64,000 bases of DNA, from positions 62,001 through 126,000 of the forward strand of contig NZ_JAEFCB010000006.1 in NCBI RefSeq assembly GCF_016405905.1. Reading direction: 5' to 3'. The notes under the pieces are model-generated. The model was not told where the DNA came from, did not search any database, and saw only the letters and a program-made list of their open reading frames with translations. The stretch is from Variovorax sp. IB41 (GTDB lineage Bacteria; Pseudomonadota; Gammaproteobacteria; Burkholderiales; Burkholderiaceae_C). Position 1 is the first letter of the stretch; each line of letters opens with the position of its first letter. Below are positions 22,936 through 31,690 of this stretch, in pieces. Position numbers and translations under genes: made by a program.

Positions 22936-24165
22936 TCAGGGCGCGGTCGTTGTGGCCGTCGCGCCGGCCAGCTTCTTCTGGTGGCGCAGCGCCACCGCGA
23001 ACGACAACTGCGCCACGATGCCCGCCCCGGCCAGCACGAGCGCTGCGGCCAGCGCCGGATTCCGGTGGCCCATGCCGGCGAGCGCCGTGCACAGCGCGCC
23101 CACCGCCATTTGCGTGAACCCATAAAGGCCGGAAGCCGATCCGATCACTTGCGGATTGACGCTGATCGCCTGCGTCAGCGCGGTCGGCGAGGCCATGCCC
23201 GCGCCGACGGTGTAGAGGAACATGGTGCCAATGACCAGCGGCACCGACAGGTGCCCCGACACCACCCCGCCCAGGAGCACGAAGGCCGAGAGCACGCTGA
23301 GCATGTTCGAGCGGATCATGAGGCTGTCGACCCGCACGCGCTGGATCAGGTGGCTCGTGAGAAAGCTGCCGAGCCACACGCCCGACACCAGGATCGCGAG
23401 ATAGATGCCCGCCTCGTGCGCCGGCCGGTGCAGCTGGTCCACGAAGATGAACGGCGCTGAGGCGATGAACGCGTACATCGAGGTGGTCGCGCAGCCGCCG
23501 CCGATCGAGAAGCCGAGGAACGCGGGCGAGCGCAGCAGTTGGCCGTAGTTGCGAGCGAGCACCGAGGCATCGAGCCGCGTGCCCGGCGTGCCGGTCTCGG
23601 GCAAGAGGCGCCATGTGAAGAGCAGCCCGACGATGCCGAGCGCGAAGAGCGCGTAGAAGATCGAGCGCCAGCCGAGCGCCGTGGCCAGTGCACCGCCGAC
23701 CAGCGGCGCGATGCTCGGGCCGACCGTGACCATGAGGTTCATCAGCGCGAGGCGGCGCGTGGCTTCTTGCGGCCCGGCCGTGTCGCGCACGATGCTGCGG
23801 CCCAGCACGAGGCCGGCGCAGCCGCCGATCGCCTGGAACAGCCGCGCGGTGATGAGCGCGTGCACATCGGGCGCGAGCGCGGCGACCAGCCCCGCGGCCG
23901 AATAGAGGCCCAGGCCGAACAGCAGCACGGGGCGCCGCCCGAACCGGTCGGCCATCGGCCCGTACAGCAACTGCCCCACCGCGAGGCCGAAGATGTAGAG
24001 GCTCACCGTCATCTGCATCGCGCCCATGCCGGCGCCGAGGTTCTTCGCGGCGATGGGCAAGGCGGGCACGAAGATGTGCATGGCCAGCGTGCCGCTGAAG
24101 GTGACCAGCGCGAGCAGCCAGAGCGGCGCGTGCAGGCGTGGCGACGGCGCTTCTGTAGAGCTCAT
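22936..24165 (-). CDS. Bcr/CflA-family MFS multidrug transporter
   Basis: Inner-membrane drug:proton antiporter of 409 residues with about twelve helices. The family signature is present: YIFGLAVGQLLYGPMADRFG with motif A, then GRRPVLLFG, and RLFQAIGGCAGLVLGRSIV in helix 4. Motif C-like glycine/proline spacing is seen in TVGPSIAPLVGGALA. It is the last gene of the MarR-led efflux operon; the stop of the outer-membrane factor gene overlaps its start by four bases. MFS pumps of this type normally work without an outer-membrane partner, so its presence here may add a second export route for the same compounds. Confidence 0.9.
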   Translation of the reverse strand: MSSTEAPSPRLHAPLWLLALVTFSGTLAMHIFVPALPIAAKNLGAGMGAMQMTVSLYIFGLAVGQLLYGPMADRFGRRPVLLFGLGLYSAAGLVAALAPDVHALITARLFQAIGGCAGLVLGRSIVRDTAGPQEATRRLALMNLMVTVGPSIAPLVGGALATALGWRSIFYALFALGIVGLLFTWRLLPETGTPGTRLDASVLARNYGQLLRSPAFLGFSIGGGCATTSMYAFIASAPFIFVDQLHRPAHEAGIYLAILVSGVWLGSFLTSHLIQRVRVDSLMIRSNMLSVLSAFVLLGGVVSGHLSVPLVIGTMFLYTVGAGMASPTALTQAISVNPQVIGSASGLYGFTQMAVGALCTALAGMGHRNPALAAALVLAGAGIVAQLSFAVALRHQKKLAGATATTTAP

Positions 24166-25634
24166 TGCTTCACGGTGGTTGTGTTCTTGTCGAGCGCGAC
24201 GGCGCTGGATTCATCGGGCTCCCAGCCGCCGCCCAGCGCCATGAAGAGCACCACCTGGTCGTCAGCCAATTGCGCTTCGCTGGCCGCCAGCGCCGCATCG
24301 CTTGCGGCGAGCGAGCGCTCGGCATCGAGCGCGTCGAGGTACGCAGTGCGGCCGTTCTGGTAGAGCTGGCGCGCCTGCGCCGCGACCTTCGCGCTTTCGT
24401 CGCGCGAGGCTTGCAATGCAGCGCGGCGGTCGAGCTCGCGGGCGTAGGTGCCGAGCGCGGTTTCGGTTTCGCGCAGGGCAGTGAGCACGGTGCCGTCGAA
24501 CCTGGCGAGCGCGCCGCGCGTGCCGGCCTCGGCCTCGGCGATGCGGGCCTGCGCGATGCCGGTGTTGGGAAGGGTCCAGGAGATCAGCGGGCCCATGCTG
24601 AAGCTCATCGTGTCCTTGCGGCCGAAGTCGGCGACCGTGCCGGCGGACGACGCCGAGAGGCCGAGCGTGACCTTCGGATAGAGATCGGCCGTGGCCACGC
24701 CGATGCGCGCGGTCGAGGCGGCGAGCGTGCGTTCGGCCTGGCGGATGTCGGGGCGGCGGCGCAGCAGCGCCGCGCCATCGCCCACGGGCAGCGTGCCGGC
24801 CACGCGCGGGGGCACGGTGCAGTCGGCCACCTCGCGCGGGAAGTCCTGCGGCAGTGCGCCGGTCAGCGTGGCGAGGCGGTAGAGCGCGCCCTGGCGCTCG
24901 GCCTTCAGCGGCGGCACGGTGGCGTTCAACTGCTGCAGTTGCGCGCGTGCGCGGCCCGCGTCGATCGCGCCCGCGCGGCCTGCGCGCTGCAGGCGATCGG
25001 TGACGTTCACCGCGTCTTGCTGGAGCGCGATCGACTTCTGCGCGATCTGCAGGCGAAGGCCCGTCGAGCAGGCTTCGGCATAGGCGCGCGCGGTGCCGGC
25101 GGCGACGTTCACGCGCACGAGGTCGAGCGCGGCGGCTGCGGCTTCGGTGCTGGCGCCGGCCGCTTCGATGCTGCGTCGGATCTGGCCGAACAGATCGACC
25201 TGGTAGGAGAGCGATGCACCCGCGCTGTAGTTGAAGTGGCTCGGTGGCTCGTAGCCCTTCTGCAGCAGCGAGAGGCCCGACACATGGCCGAACGACGGGC
25301 CGCCGCTCACGCCCAGCGTGGGGCGCTCGGCACCGGCCACTTCGGATTCGATGGCGCGTTCGCGCTCGAGGTTCGCGACGGCCTGGCGCAGGTCGGTGTT
25401 GTGCGCGAGGGCCTGCGTGACGAGCTTGTCGAGCAGCGGGTCGTGGTACAGGCGCCACCAGTGCGGGGGTAGCGGCGCGGCATTCGCGGGCGCCTCGGCG
25501 AAAGGCTTGGCAGCGGCGGGCTGGCTGGCGAGCGCGTCGGCGGGCTGCTTGTAGTCGGGGCCGACCGCCGCGCACGCGGCAAGCCCGGCAGCGAGTGCCA
25601 ACGAAGCCATGCGGAAAGCGAAGCGGTTCGTCAT
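24162..25634 (-). CDS. NodT-family efflux outer membrane lipoprotein
   Basis: Outer-membrane factor of the TolC/NodT type, 490 residues, forming the exit duct of a tripartite efflux pump. The signal sequence ends in LAACAAVGPDYKQP, a lipobox followed by the family's GPDYKxP motif. Two OEP repeats follow: residues about 55-270 (HWWRLYHDPLLDKLVTQALA, HNTDLRQAVANLERERA) and 275-480 (RRRPDIRQAERTLAASTARI, GVATADLYPKVTLGLSAS). The C-terminal periplasmic helix region is complete. It lies four bases after the HlyD gene. The ATG at 25634 gives the proper lipoprotein signal. Confidence 0.92.
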   Translation of the reverse strand: MTNRFAFRMASLALAAGLAACAAVGPDYKQPADALASQPAAAKPFAEAPANAAPLPPHWWRLYHDPLLDKLVTQALAHNTDLRQAVANLERERAIESEVAGAERPTLGVSGGPSFGHVSGLSLLQKGYEPPSHFNYSAGASLSYQVDLFGQIRRSIEAAGASTEAAAAALDLVRVNVAAGTARAYAEACSTGLRLQIAQKSIALQQDAVNVTDRLQRAGRAGAIDAGRARAQLQQLNATVPPLKAERQGALYRLATLTGALPQDFPREVADCTVPPRVAGTLPVGDGAALLRRRPDIRQAERTLAASTARIGVATADLYPKVTLGLSASSAGTVADFGRKDTMSFSMGPLISWTLPNTGIAQARIAEAEAGTRGALARFDGTVLTALRETETALGTYARELDRRAALQASRDESAKVAAQARQLYQNGRTAYLDALDAERSLAASDAALAASEAQLADDQVVLFMALGGGWEPDESSAVALDKNTTTVKQ

Positions 25635-25638
25635 GGCG

Positions 25639-26565
25639 TCATCCCTTCTGCGGTGCGGCGGCACCGCGGGCGGCGACACGGTCCAGCACCTGCACGGTCA
25701 CGGTCTGGCCCGCCACGAGCCGCGCGCCTTCGGGCAGCGGATCGAGCTTCACGCGCACCGGAATGCGCTGCGCGAGCCGCACCCAGTTGAAGGTCGGGTT
25801 CACGCTGGGCAGCAGGTTGGCACTGGTGGAGCGGTCGCGGTCGGCGATGCCCGCGGCCACGCTGTCGACCGCGCCTTCGAGCACCGCGCCGCCACCCATC
25901 GGCGTGACGCGCACGCGGTCGCCCAGGTGGATGCGCGGCAGCTTGGTTTCCTCGAAATAGCCTTCGACGTAGAACGACTGCGCATCGACCAGTGCGAGCA
26001 CCGGCCGGCCGGCCGCGGCGTAGCTGCCCTGGCGCAGGTCGAGGTTGGTGACCAGGCCCGCGGCCGGCGCGCGCACCTGGGCGCGCTGCAGATTGAGGCG
26101 CGCCGAATCGAGCGCCACCTCGGCCTGCGCGACGGCGGCTTGCATCTGCTCGACGCGGGAGCGCGTCTGTTCGCGCGCTTCCTTGGAGACCAGTTCGTCC
26201 AGGCCGGTGTTGCGCGCGTTCTCGCGCTGCACCTGCGCGCTCATCGCGCGCTGCGCCGAGAGCGCGGCCTGCGCCTGGCGCACGGCCAGGTCGTAGCGCG
26301 CGCGGTCCACCTCGAACAGCAGCGTGCCGGCGGCGACCGACTGGTTGTCCTGGATCGGCACGGCGGTGACCAGGCCCGACACGTCGGGCGCGATCTGGAC
26401 CACGTTGGCGCGCACGCGGCCGTCGCGCGTCCACGGCGCGAGCTCGTAGTGGTCCCAGAGCCGGAAGCCGGCCCAGACGGCCGCGGCCACCACGGCCACG
26501 GTGAGGAGGACGCGCACCAGGCGCTGCGCCCGGGGGTTGCCTGCGGAAGAAGAACTGGCTGTCAT
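25639..26565 (-). CDS. HlyD/AaeA-type membrane fusion protein
   Basis: Periplasmic adaptor of a tripartite efflux pump, 308 residues. One N-terminal membrane helix (VRVLLTVAVVAAAVWAGFRL) is followed by the biotinyl-lipoyl half motif APWTRDGRVRANVVQIAPDV and SGLVTAVPIQDNQSVAAGTL, a coiled-coil hairpin (about residues 95-165), the second lipoyl half VRAPAAGLVTNLDLRQGSYA, and a beta-barrel. This layout matches AaeA and EmrA. It links the FUSC inner-membrane protein (26782-28917) to the NodT-type channel downstream. Confidence 0.92.
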   Translation of the reverse strand: MTASSSSAGNPRAQRLVRVLLTVAVVAAAVWAGFRLWDHYELAPWTRDGRVRANVVQIAPDVSGLVTAVPIQDNQSVAAGTLLFEVDRARYDLAVRQAQAALSAQRAMSAQVQRENARNTGLDELVSKEAREQTRSRVEQMQAAVAQAEVALDSARLNLQRAQVRAPAAGLVTNLDLRQGSYAAAGRPVLALVDAQSFYVEGYFEETKLPRIHLGDRVRVTPMGGGAVLEGAVDSVAAGIADRDRSTSANLLPSVNPTFNWVRLAQRIPVRVKLDPLPEGARLVAGQTVTVQVLDRVAARGAAAPQKG

Positions 26566-26578
26566 GGGAATCTCTTCG

Positions 26579-26785
26579 TCATTGAAGGTGGGAGGTGAGG
26601 CGGCTGAGCGCATAGAGCAGCAGCAGGTAGAGCGCCATGTCGAACAGCGCCGGGTGCCACACCCAGCGATAGAGGCCCGTGGCCGCGAGCAGGCGGCGCA
26701 CGCCCCAGAGCGCGACGAGCGCGCCAGCGGCCAGCACCATGAGCCAGGGCACATAGAGGCCGTAGAAACTGGCTTCGCCGATCAT
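26579..26785 (-). CDS. DUF1656 (AaeX-like) small membrane protein
   Basis: Inner-membrane protein of 68 residues with two helices: FYGLYVPWLMVLAAGALVAL and, after a short loop, WHPALFDMALYLLLLYAL. The pattern (EASFYGLYVP..., RWVWHPALFDMALY) is diagnostic of DUF1656, which includes AaeX of the AaeXAB aromatic-acid efflux system. It is usually found between the FUSC pump and the HlyD adaptor, exactly as here. Its start overlaps the FUSC stop by four bases. Confidence 0.9.
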   Translation of the reverse strand: MIGEASFYGLYVPWLMVLAAGALVALWGVRRLLAATGLYRWVWHPALFDMALYLLLLYALSRLTSHLQ

Positions 26786-28917
26786 GCGGAAGCTCCTTGA
26801 AGCACTTGGGGAGGGACAGCGGGAGGGACCGCTGCCAGCGAAGGCGGCGCGTCGGGGAACAGGTTGCGGCGCAGGCCCACAAGCGCGGTGACGGCAGCGC
26901 GCGATGCCGGGGATGTGTCGCGCGCGGCGAGCACCGCGTTGAGCGCCTCGTCGATCTGCGGCAAGAGGCCTTGCGGGCGCGGCGTCATGCGGCCCTCGCC
27001 GCGCTGGCGGAAGAAGCGCGCAATGCCGCCCAGCAGCGCGGCGGAGGTGGCCAGCGGCAACTGCGCGCGCACGCGCTGCAGCACCGCGATGTCGGCGCCC
27101 ATGCGCAGGTCGCGCAGCGCATCGTCGGCGGCCACACCCTCGACGCTGCCGCCGGCCTGCGCGATGCGCGGCGCGAGCAGGCCGATGCGGTCGAGCATGC
27201 GCACGGCGTAGGCGTCGCTCTGCGCGTACTGCGGTTGCGACGACGCGGCCATTTCGCCGAGCTCGCGCCAGGTCGCGCGCTGGATGCGGCGCGCGCTCCA
27301 GTCGGCGCCCACCGAGCGCACAAGGCGCGTGACGCGCGCCGCGACCACCACGCCGACGACCTGGCCGATCATGCTGTTGATGAAGCTCACGAGGTCGGCG
27401 CTGGCGGTGTCGTGCATGGCGAGCGTGCCGGCCACGCCGAAGACCATCGCCATCGCGGGCATGAAGTGCGTCGGGCGCGGCAGGTACAGGCCCAGCAGCA
27501 GGAAGAGCGGCGCGCAGATCGCGACCAGCATGCCGAAGTCCTGCACCGTGGGCATGAGCACCAGCACGTAGACCGCGGAGATCGGGATGGACCACAGCGT
27601 CCACTTCAGGAAGCCGTGGATCGCCGGCACCGGGTCGTCCATGGTCGCGAAGAAGCAGCAGAAGACCGCGGCCATCATGGTGGCGGCCGAGCCCATGGTC
27701 CATCCGGTGAAGATCCAGAACGCGCCGCACAGGCAGATGGCGATGACGGCCGCGAGCGCGGAGAGCAGCGCCATGCCGTAGTCGCGGTGCAATGCGCGGC
27801 TGCCGAGCGCGGCGGTGCGGCGCAGCGGGGCGGCGCCCTTCAAGCCTTCGTCGATATCGAGGCGCAACTGGGCGCAGGCGGTCCAGCCGTCGACCAGTTC
27901 TTCGAGGCGGCCGGCGAGGCCGATGCGCAGCGCGCGGCCCCAGGCGGTGGGTGGTGCGCCGGTGTCGGCTGGCGGCGTGGCGCTCAGTGCGGCGATCGCG
28001 TTGCGCAGGGCTTGCAGGCGTTCGGCGCGCGGGGTGGCATCGCTCGTGGGCTCGGCTTCTTCGCGCAGCCATTGCGCGGCCTGCGCGAGCACGGCCGCCA
28101 CGTCGGGTGCGAGCACGCCTTCGGCCTGTTCGAGCGCGAGCAGCCGGTCTTCGACGGCCGAGAGCGCGGGGGTGAGCGCGGCGACGCGGTCCTGCATCGC
28201 GCGGATCGCGCCGGCGGTCCAGCGCAGGTGCGTCGTGTCGAAGGGCACGTGGGTGGAGAGCAGGCGCAGCTGCGTGATGTCGCCCGCGAGGCGGCGGCGG
28301 TCGGCATCCAGCCGCCTGGGGTCGGCGTCGCTCTTGCGGCCGACGGGCTGCAGCAGGTCGCCGAGCCACTTGCGCGCGTCCGCCAGCGTGCGGTCGAGCA
28401 GGCCCAGCACCGTGGGCGCGAGGCCCGTTGGCAGCACGAGGCTGTGGACCAGCGTCGCGCAGAAGATGCCCAGGCCGATTTCCTCCACGCGCGCCACGGC
28501 CGTATCGAACAGCACGAGCGGCGTCTGCACCGACGGAAAGCCGATGAGCGCGGCCGTATAGCCCGCGAGCATGAAGACGTAGGAGCGCGGCGTGCGGTCG
28601 AACAGCGAGATGCACAGGCACAGGCCCACCCACAGCGCGAGCACGAGCGTCAGCAGTTCGGGCGCGTTGGAGAGCGCGGGCACGAGCAGCACCGTCGCCG
28701 TGCTGCCGATCAGCGTGCCGACGAAGCGGTACACGGCCTTGGAGCGCACCGCGCCTGCGAGCGGATGCGCGACGACATACGTGGTCATGAGCGCCCAGAA
28801 CGGGCGCGGCAGGCCGGCGCGGCTCGCAAGGTACATCGCGAGCATCGCGGCGGCGAAGCTCTTGACGGAGAACAGAAGCTCCGCGCGGCTGAAGCGCGGC
28901 AGGCGGAGCGCGGTCAT
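26782..28917 (-). CDS. FUSC/AaeB-family aromatic compound exporter
   Basis: Inner-membrane pump of 711 residues, family of AaeB (p-hydroxybenzoate efflux) and fusaric acid resistance proteins. An N-terminal helix bundle (residues 10-165; FSVKSFAAAMLAMYLASRAG, LPRPFWALMTTYVVAHP) is followed by a large cytoplasmic region and a second bundle at about 370-530 (YGMALLSALAAVIAICLCGA, FWIFTGWTMGSAATMMA), then a C-terminal cytosolic part. It likely exports aromatic acids or fusaric-acid-like toxins together with the HlyD and NodT proteins. Its ATG directly follows the MarR stop. Confidence 0.92.
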   Translation of the reverse strand: MTALRLPRFSRAELLFSVKSFAAAMLAMYLASRAGLPRPFWALMTTYVVAHPLAGAVRSKAVYRFVGTLIGSTATVLLVPALSNAPELLTLVLALWVGLCLCISLFDRTPRSYVFMLAGYTAALIGFPSVQTPLVLFDTAVARVEEIGLGIFCATLVHSLVLPTGLAPTVLGLLDRTLADARKWLGDLLQPVGRKSDADPRRLDADRRRLAGDITQLRLLSTHVPFDTTHLRWTAGAIRAMQDRVAALTPALSAVEDRLLALEQAEGVLAPDVAAVLAQAAQWLREEAEPTSDATPRAERLQALRNAIAALSATPPADTGAPPTAWGRALRIGLAGRLEELVDGWTACAQLRLDIDEGLKGAAPLRRTAALGSRALHRDYGMALLSALAAVIAICLCGAFWIFTGWTMGSAATMMAAVFCCFFATMDDPVPAIHGFLKWTLWSIPISAVYVLVLMPTVQDFGMLVAICAPLFLLLGLYLPRPTHFMPAMAMVFGVAGTLAMHDTASADLVSFINSMIGQVVGVVVAARVTRLVRSVGADWSARRIQRATWRELGEMAASSQPQYAQSDAYAVRMLDRIGLLAPRIAQAGGSVEGVAADDALRDLRMGADIAVLQRVRAQLPLATSAALLGGIARFFRQRGEGRMTPRPQGLLPQIDEALNAVLAARDTSPASRAAVTALVGLRRNLFPDAPPSLAAVPPAVPPQVLQGASA

Positions 28918-29403
28918 TTACTTGCGCCCTTCCTGCGTTGCCGGCGCGTTGCGGCCGAGGCGCTCCTGCAGCGTGGCGAAGACGCGCAGGCACGCGGCGA
29001 TGTCGTCGTCGCCGATGCCTTCGAACAGCGTGCCGCGCATCTCGCTCAGTGCGGCTTCTATGGTGGCGCAGGCGGTCACGCCTGTCGGGGTGAGGTGCAG
29101 CGTCTTGGCGCGGCGATCGGCCGGGTCTTCCAGGCGCTGCACGAAACCCGCCTCGACCAGCTGATCGACCGAGCGCACCAGCGACGGTCCCTCGATGCCG
29201 AGCACTTCGGCCAGCACGCCCTGGCGCATGCCGTCGCCCATGCGGCCGATCATCACGATCGGCCAGGCCAGGGTCTGCGACACGCCGACGTGGGCCACCG
29301 CCTTGTCGGCCGCGGCACGGTAGGCGCGCTGCAACGTGGACAGCGACATGCCCAGGTGCATGAGCGCGTGTTCGCGGGTCTGGGTGTTTCTGGAGGTGGG
29401 CAC
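28918..29403 (-). CDS. MarR-family transcriptional regulator
   Basis: Winged-helix repressor of about 161 residues that controls the efflux operon behind it. The DNA-binding region is RQGVLAEVLGIEGPSLVRSV, DQLVEAGFVQRLEDPADRRA with the MarR wing DRRAKTLHLTPTG. Starts are uncertain: GTG at 29403 is preferred, while ATG at 29361 would trim the N-terminal helix and a TTG at 29415 would lie inside the operator. The stop is flush with the FUSC start. A perfect inverted repeat and a TATAAT box lie just upstream, fitting autorepression relieved by an aromatic ligand, as in EmrR-like systems. Confidence 0.87.
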   Translation of the reverse strand: MPTSRNTQTREHALMHLGMSLSTLQRAYRAAADKAVAHVGVSQTLAWPIVMIGRMGDGMRQGVLAEVLGIEGPSLVRSVDQLVEAGFVQRLEDPADRRAKTLHLTPTGVTACATIEAALSEMRGTLFEGIGDDDIAACLRVFATLQERLGRNAPATQEGRK

Positions 29404-29407
29404 GTCG

Positions 29408-29439
29408 GATAGCAATTAGTTAGCTTGCTATCGATTATA
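29408..29439 (-). promoter_or_regulatory. efflux operon promoter with MarR operator
   Basis: On the minus strand a perfect -10 box TATAAT (29439 down to 29434) is followed directly by GATAGCAA...TTGCTATC, an exact 8-base inverted repeat (29408-29415 and 29425-29432) with a 9-base spacer. The dyad covers the expected transcription start, where MarR-type repressors bind. No convincing -35 box was found. Confidence 0.7.
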
Positions 29440-29531
29440 CGGGTTAATACCGATCCGTGCAGCGGCCACGCTGGCGCCCGCCTTGGGCGCCGGAGAACCG
29501 GAAAAAGAAAAACGGGGGAAAGAAGAAAAGT

Positions 29532-29891
29532 GTGAAGCCCGCCGATAAGCCGGATTCTGTGCACCGAGGGCCTCTTGCGAAGCCCTCGGCGTGACCGCCA
29601 TTACTCTGGGCCGTTTGTCGCCAAACGGCTCGATGCCACCTACCCGCCAGCTCAGCGGAACCACCTCGATACTGGCCTACTTGGTGTTGCTGCGCGCAGA
29701 GATTGCCCGTTTCACCCGAACTCAATCGGCTCGTCTCTGTTGCTCTGATCCTCACCTCACGGTGGAGAGTCGTTAACTCCTGCGCTGTCCTGTGCAGTCC
29801 GGACGTTCCTCCAGTGCGGTCTTTCGACACGATGCCCGAAGGCAGAGCGTCCCTTTCGGGCTTGCACCAGCGGCGGTCTGGCGTGCTTCAC
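29532..29891 (-). ncRNA. rnpB: RNase P RNA (bacterial class A)
   Basis: RNA component of ribonuclease P, which trims tRNA 5' leaders. The minus strand reads GTGAAGC at the 5' end (29891-29885) and GCTTCAC at the 3' end (29538-29532), an exact P1 helix. Internal hallmarks are GGAGGAACGTCCGGACTGCA near the 5' third and GGATTCTG-like / CCGGCTTAT segments near the 3' end (CAGAATCCGGCTTATCGGCG). The length of 360 nt fits the family. A GATAAT box at 29903-29898 sits where the -10 should be, and a pyrimidine-rich run after the 3' end may serve in termination. It fills the gap between the MarR and lipoprotein genes. Confidence 0.93.
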
Positions 29892-29932
29892 AGGGCGATT
29901 ATCGCCCGGCGCGCCGATGGCCCCGCACAGCG

Positions 29933-30979
29933 CTACGGCGTGCCCGCCGCGAACACCTCGATGGCGATGAGGTTCGACACCGAGCGCCCCTGCTTCACCT
30001 CGCCCGGCACCACCAGGCGCGCCACGCCGTTCGCGCCCAGCGGCGCGGCGTTCATCTCGTAGGCGATGAGCGCGGTCTTGTTGCCGAAACCCGGATCGAT
30101 TTCGCCCAGCGACACCGCGGCCCTGTAGCCGTCGCTGCCGGTGGCCACCGCGTACATGCCGAGCGACGCGTTCTTCCCGGCCGGCAGGCGCAGGCCGATA
30201 CCGTTCAGCAGCGTCCAGAGCGTGACGCCCTTGTAGGTGTTGGGCCCGACGGTGACCCTCGTGGCCGGCAGGCCCTGCAGCGCGGTGATGTCGAAGCGCA
30301 TCGGCGTGTTCACCTGGCCCGAGACCGCGAAGCCCGAGGACACGCCGCCGCCGACACCGACCGTCGCCGCCGGCGAGGCGCTCACGTCCAGCCGCGTCAT
30401 GTTCGAGACGTAGCGCCCGCCCTTGATGTCGCCCGGCGCGGTCACGCGGAACGGGCCATCGGTGGCGTTCAGCGGCGCGGAGGCGCCCGCGGTCGTTTCC
30501 GCGTACGCGACCACGCTCTGCTTGTTGCCGAAATCCGGGCTCAGCTCGCCCAGCGTGAAGACCACCTTGTAGCCATCGGTGCCGGTGGCCAGTACGTAGC
30601 GGTTGAGGATGTCGTTCTTGGGCGTGGCGTGGGTCTGGATGCCCGCATCGCCGAGCAGCGACCAGAGATCGGCGCCCGTGTAGGTGTGCGTCTGCGCGCC
30701 GCTGCCGCCGCTGGTGAAGGTCACCGTCTGGGTAACGGCCGCGCGCGCCGCGAGGTCCGCCACGGTGAAGCCGGCCGGGCGGTCGAGGGCGCCCCCCACC
30801 TGCAGCGCGGGCGCCGGTGGCGGCGCGGGAGGTGGCGGCGGCGGTGGTGGTGGCGGCGCGGGCGCCGGTGCGGGCGGCGGCACGATCGGAAAGAACGTGC
30901 CCCCGTTGTCGCCCCCGCCGCCGCAGCCCGCCAGCGCGAGCGCGGCAACCCCCGAGACAAGTCCTGTTGACCAGCGCAT
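29933..30979 (-). CDS. lipoprotein with two molybdopterin-oxidoreductase-like repeats
   Basis: A 348-residue exported lipoprotein. The signal sequence ends in ALALAGCGGGGD, a lipobox with a glycine-rich tether, followed by a proline tract (about residues 35-60). The remainder is two similar domains. Repeat 1 has YTGADLWSLLGDAGI, ATGTDGYKVVFTLGELSPDF and GNKQSVVAYAE; repeat 2 has YKGVTLWTLLNGIGL, ATGSDGYRAAVSLGEIDPGF and GNKTALIAYE. The pattern resembles the sulfite-oxidase-type molybdopterin-binding fold, but no cofactor cysteine is seen, so a binding role is more likely than catalysis. The ATG at 30979 has GGAG nine bases ahead. Confidence 0.8.
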   Translation of the reverse strand: MRWSTGLVSGVAALALAGCGGGGDNGGTFFPIVPPPAPAPAPPPPPPPPPPAPPPAPALQVGGALDRPAGFTVADLAARAAVTQTVTFTSGGSGAQTHTYTGADLWSLLGDAGIQTHATPKNDILNRYVLATGTDGYKVVFTLGELSPDFGNKQSVVAYAETTAGASAPLNATDGPFRVTAPGDIKGGRYVSNMTRLDVSASPAATVGVGGGVSSGFAVSGQVNTPMRFDITALQGLPATRVTVGPNTYKGVTLWTLLNGIGLRLPAGKNASLGMYAVATGSDGYRAAVSLGEIDPGFGNKTALIAYEMNAAPLGANGVARLVVPGEVKQGRSVSNLIAIEVFAAGTP

Positions 30980-31168
30980 AGCTTGAATCTCCATATCGAT
31001 GTATTTATTCAGACACAGCGAAATTCGTGCGCCGGCCCTGTAACCCGCCGGCCTTGCCGGACGAACTAAAGACGTAAACGCCGAAATCGCCGGAGCGAAT
31101 GTACATCGCTATGTTCCAACGGATACATCGAAAGTGCGTTTCCGCCAACTTTCCATGAAAGGGCTGTC

Positions 31169-31690
31169 ATGACGCAAACCACGGGACGCCGCTTCGCCAT
31201 CGCCGCCGGCGCATCGACGCTGGGCCTGGCCATCGCGCACGCATTCGGCTGGGGCACGCGCCCGGCCGAGGCCGCCGAGGCGGCGGAATCGGCGAAATTC
31301 GAAGTCATCCGCACCGACGCCGAATGGCGCAAGCTGCTCGATGCCAACGCCTACGCCGTGCTGCGCAAGGAAGGCACCGAGCGGCCCTACACGAGCCCGC
31401 TCAACGACGAGCACCGCGCGGGCAGGTTCGCCTGCGCCGGTTGTGCGCTGGACCTGTTTTCCTCCAAGACCAAGTTCGACAGCCGCACCGGCTGGCCCAG
31501 CTTCTGGCAGCCGCTGGACCACGCCGTGGGCCAGACCGAGGACCGCACCTTCGGCATGCTTCGCACCGAGGTGCACTGCCGCCGCTGCGGCGGGCACCTG
31601 GGCCACGTGTTCGACGACGGCCCCAAGCCCACGGGCCTGCGCTACTGCATGAACGGCGTGGCGATGAAGTTCACGCCGGGCGCGGCCTGA
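31169..31690 (+). CDS. msrB: exported peptide-methionine (R)-S-oxide reductase
   Basis: MsrB reduces methionine-R-sulfoxide in damaged proteins. The 173-residue protein has an N-terminal export signal with a twin-arginine-like start (TTGRRFAIAAGASTLGLAIA), so it should act in the periplasm. The MsrB domain spans residues 45-170. Structural zinc is held by CAGC (89, 92) and CRRC (137, 140). The catalytic cysteine is Cys160 in LRYCMNGVAM. WPSFWQP and HLGHVFDDGP are family motifs. It is a single-gene unit divergent from the two-repeat lipoprotein and convergent with the AraC gene (stop to stop). Confidence 0.92.
   Translation: MTQTTGRRFAIAAGASTLGLAIAHAFGWGTRPAEAAEAAESAKFEVIRTDAEWRKLLDANAYAVLRKEGTERPYTSPLNDEHRAGRFACAGCALDLFSSKTKFDSRTGWPSFWQPLDHAVGQTEDRTFGMLRTEVHCRRCGGHLGHVFDDGPKPTGLRYCMNGVAMKFTPGAA

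Noticed and set aside
30790..30900. GGC/GGT-rich repeat tract
   Set aside because: It is the coding sequence of the proline tether in the lipoprotein, not a separate repeat element.
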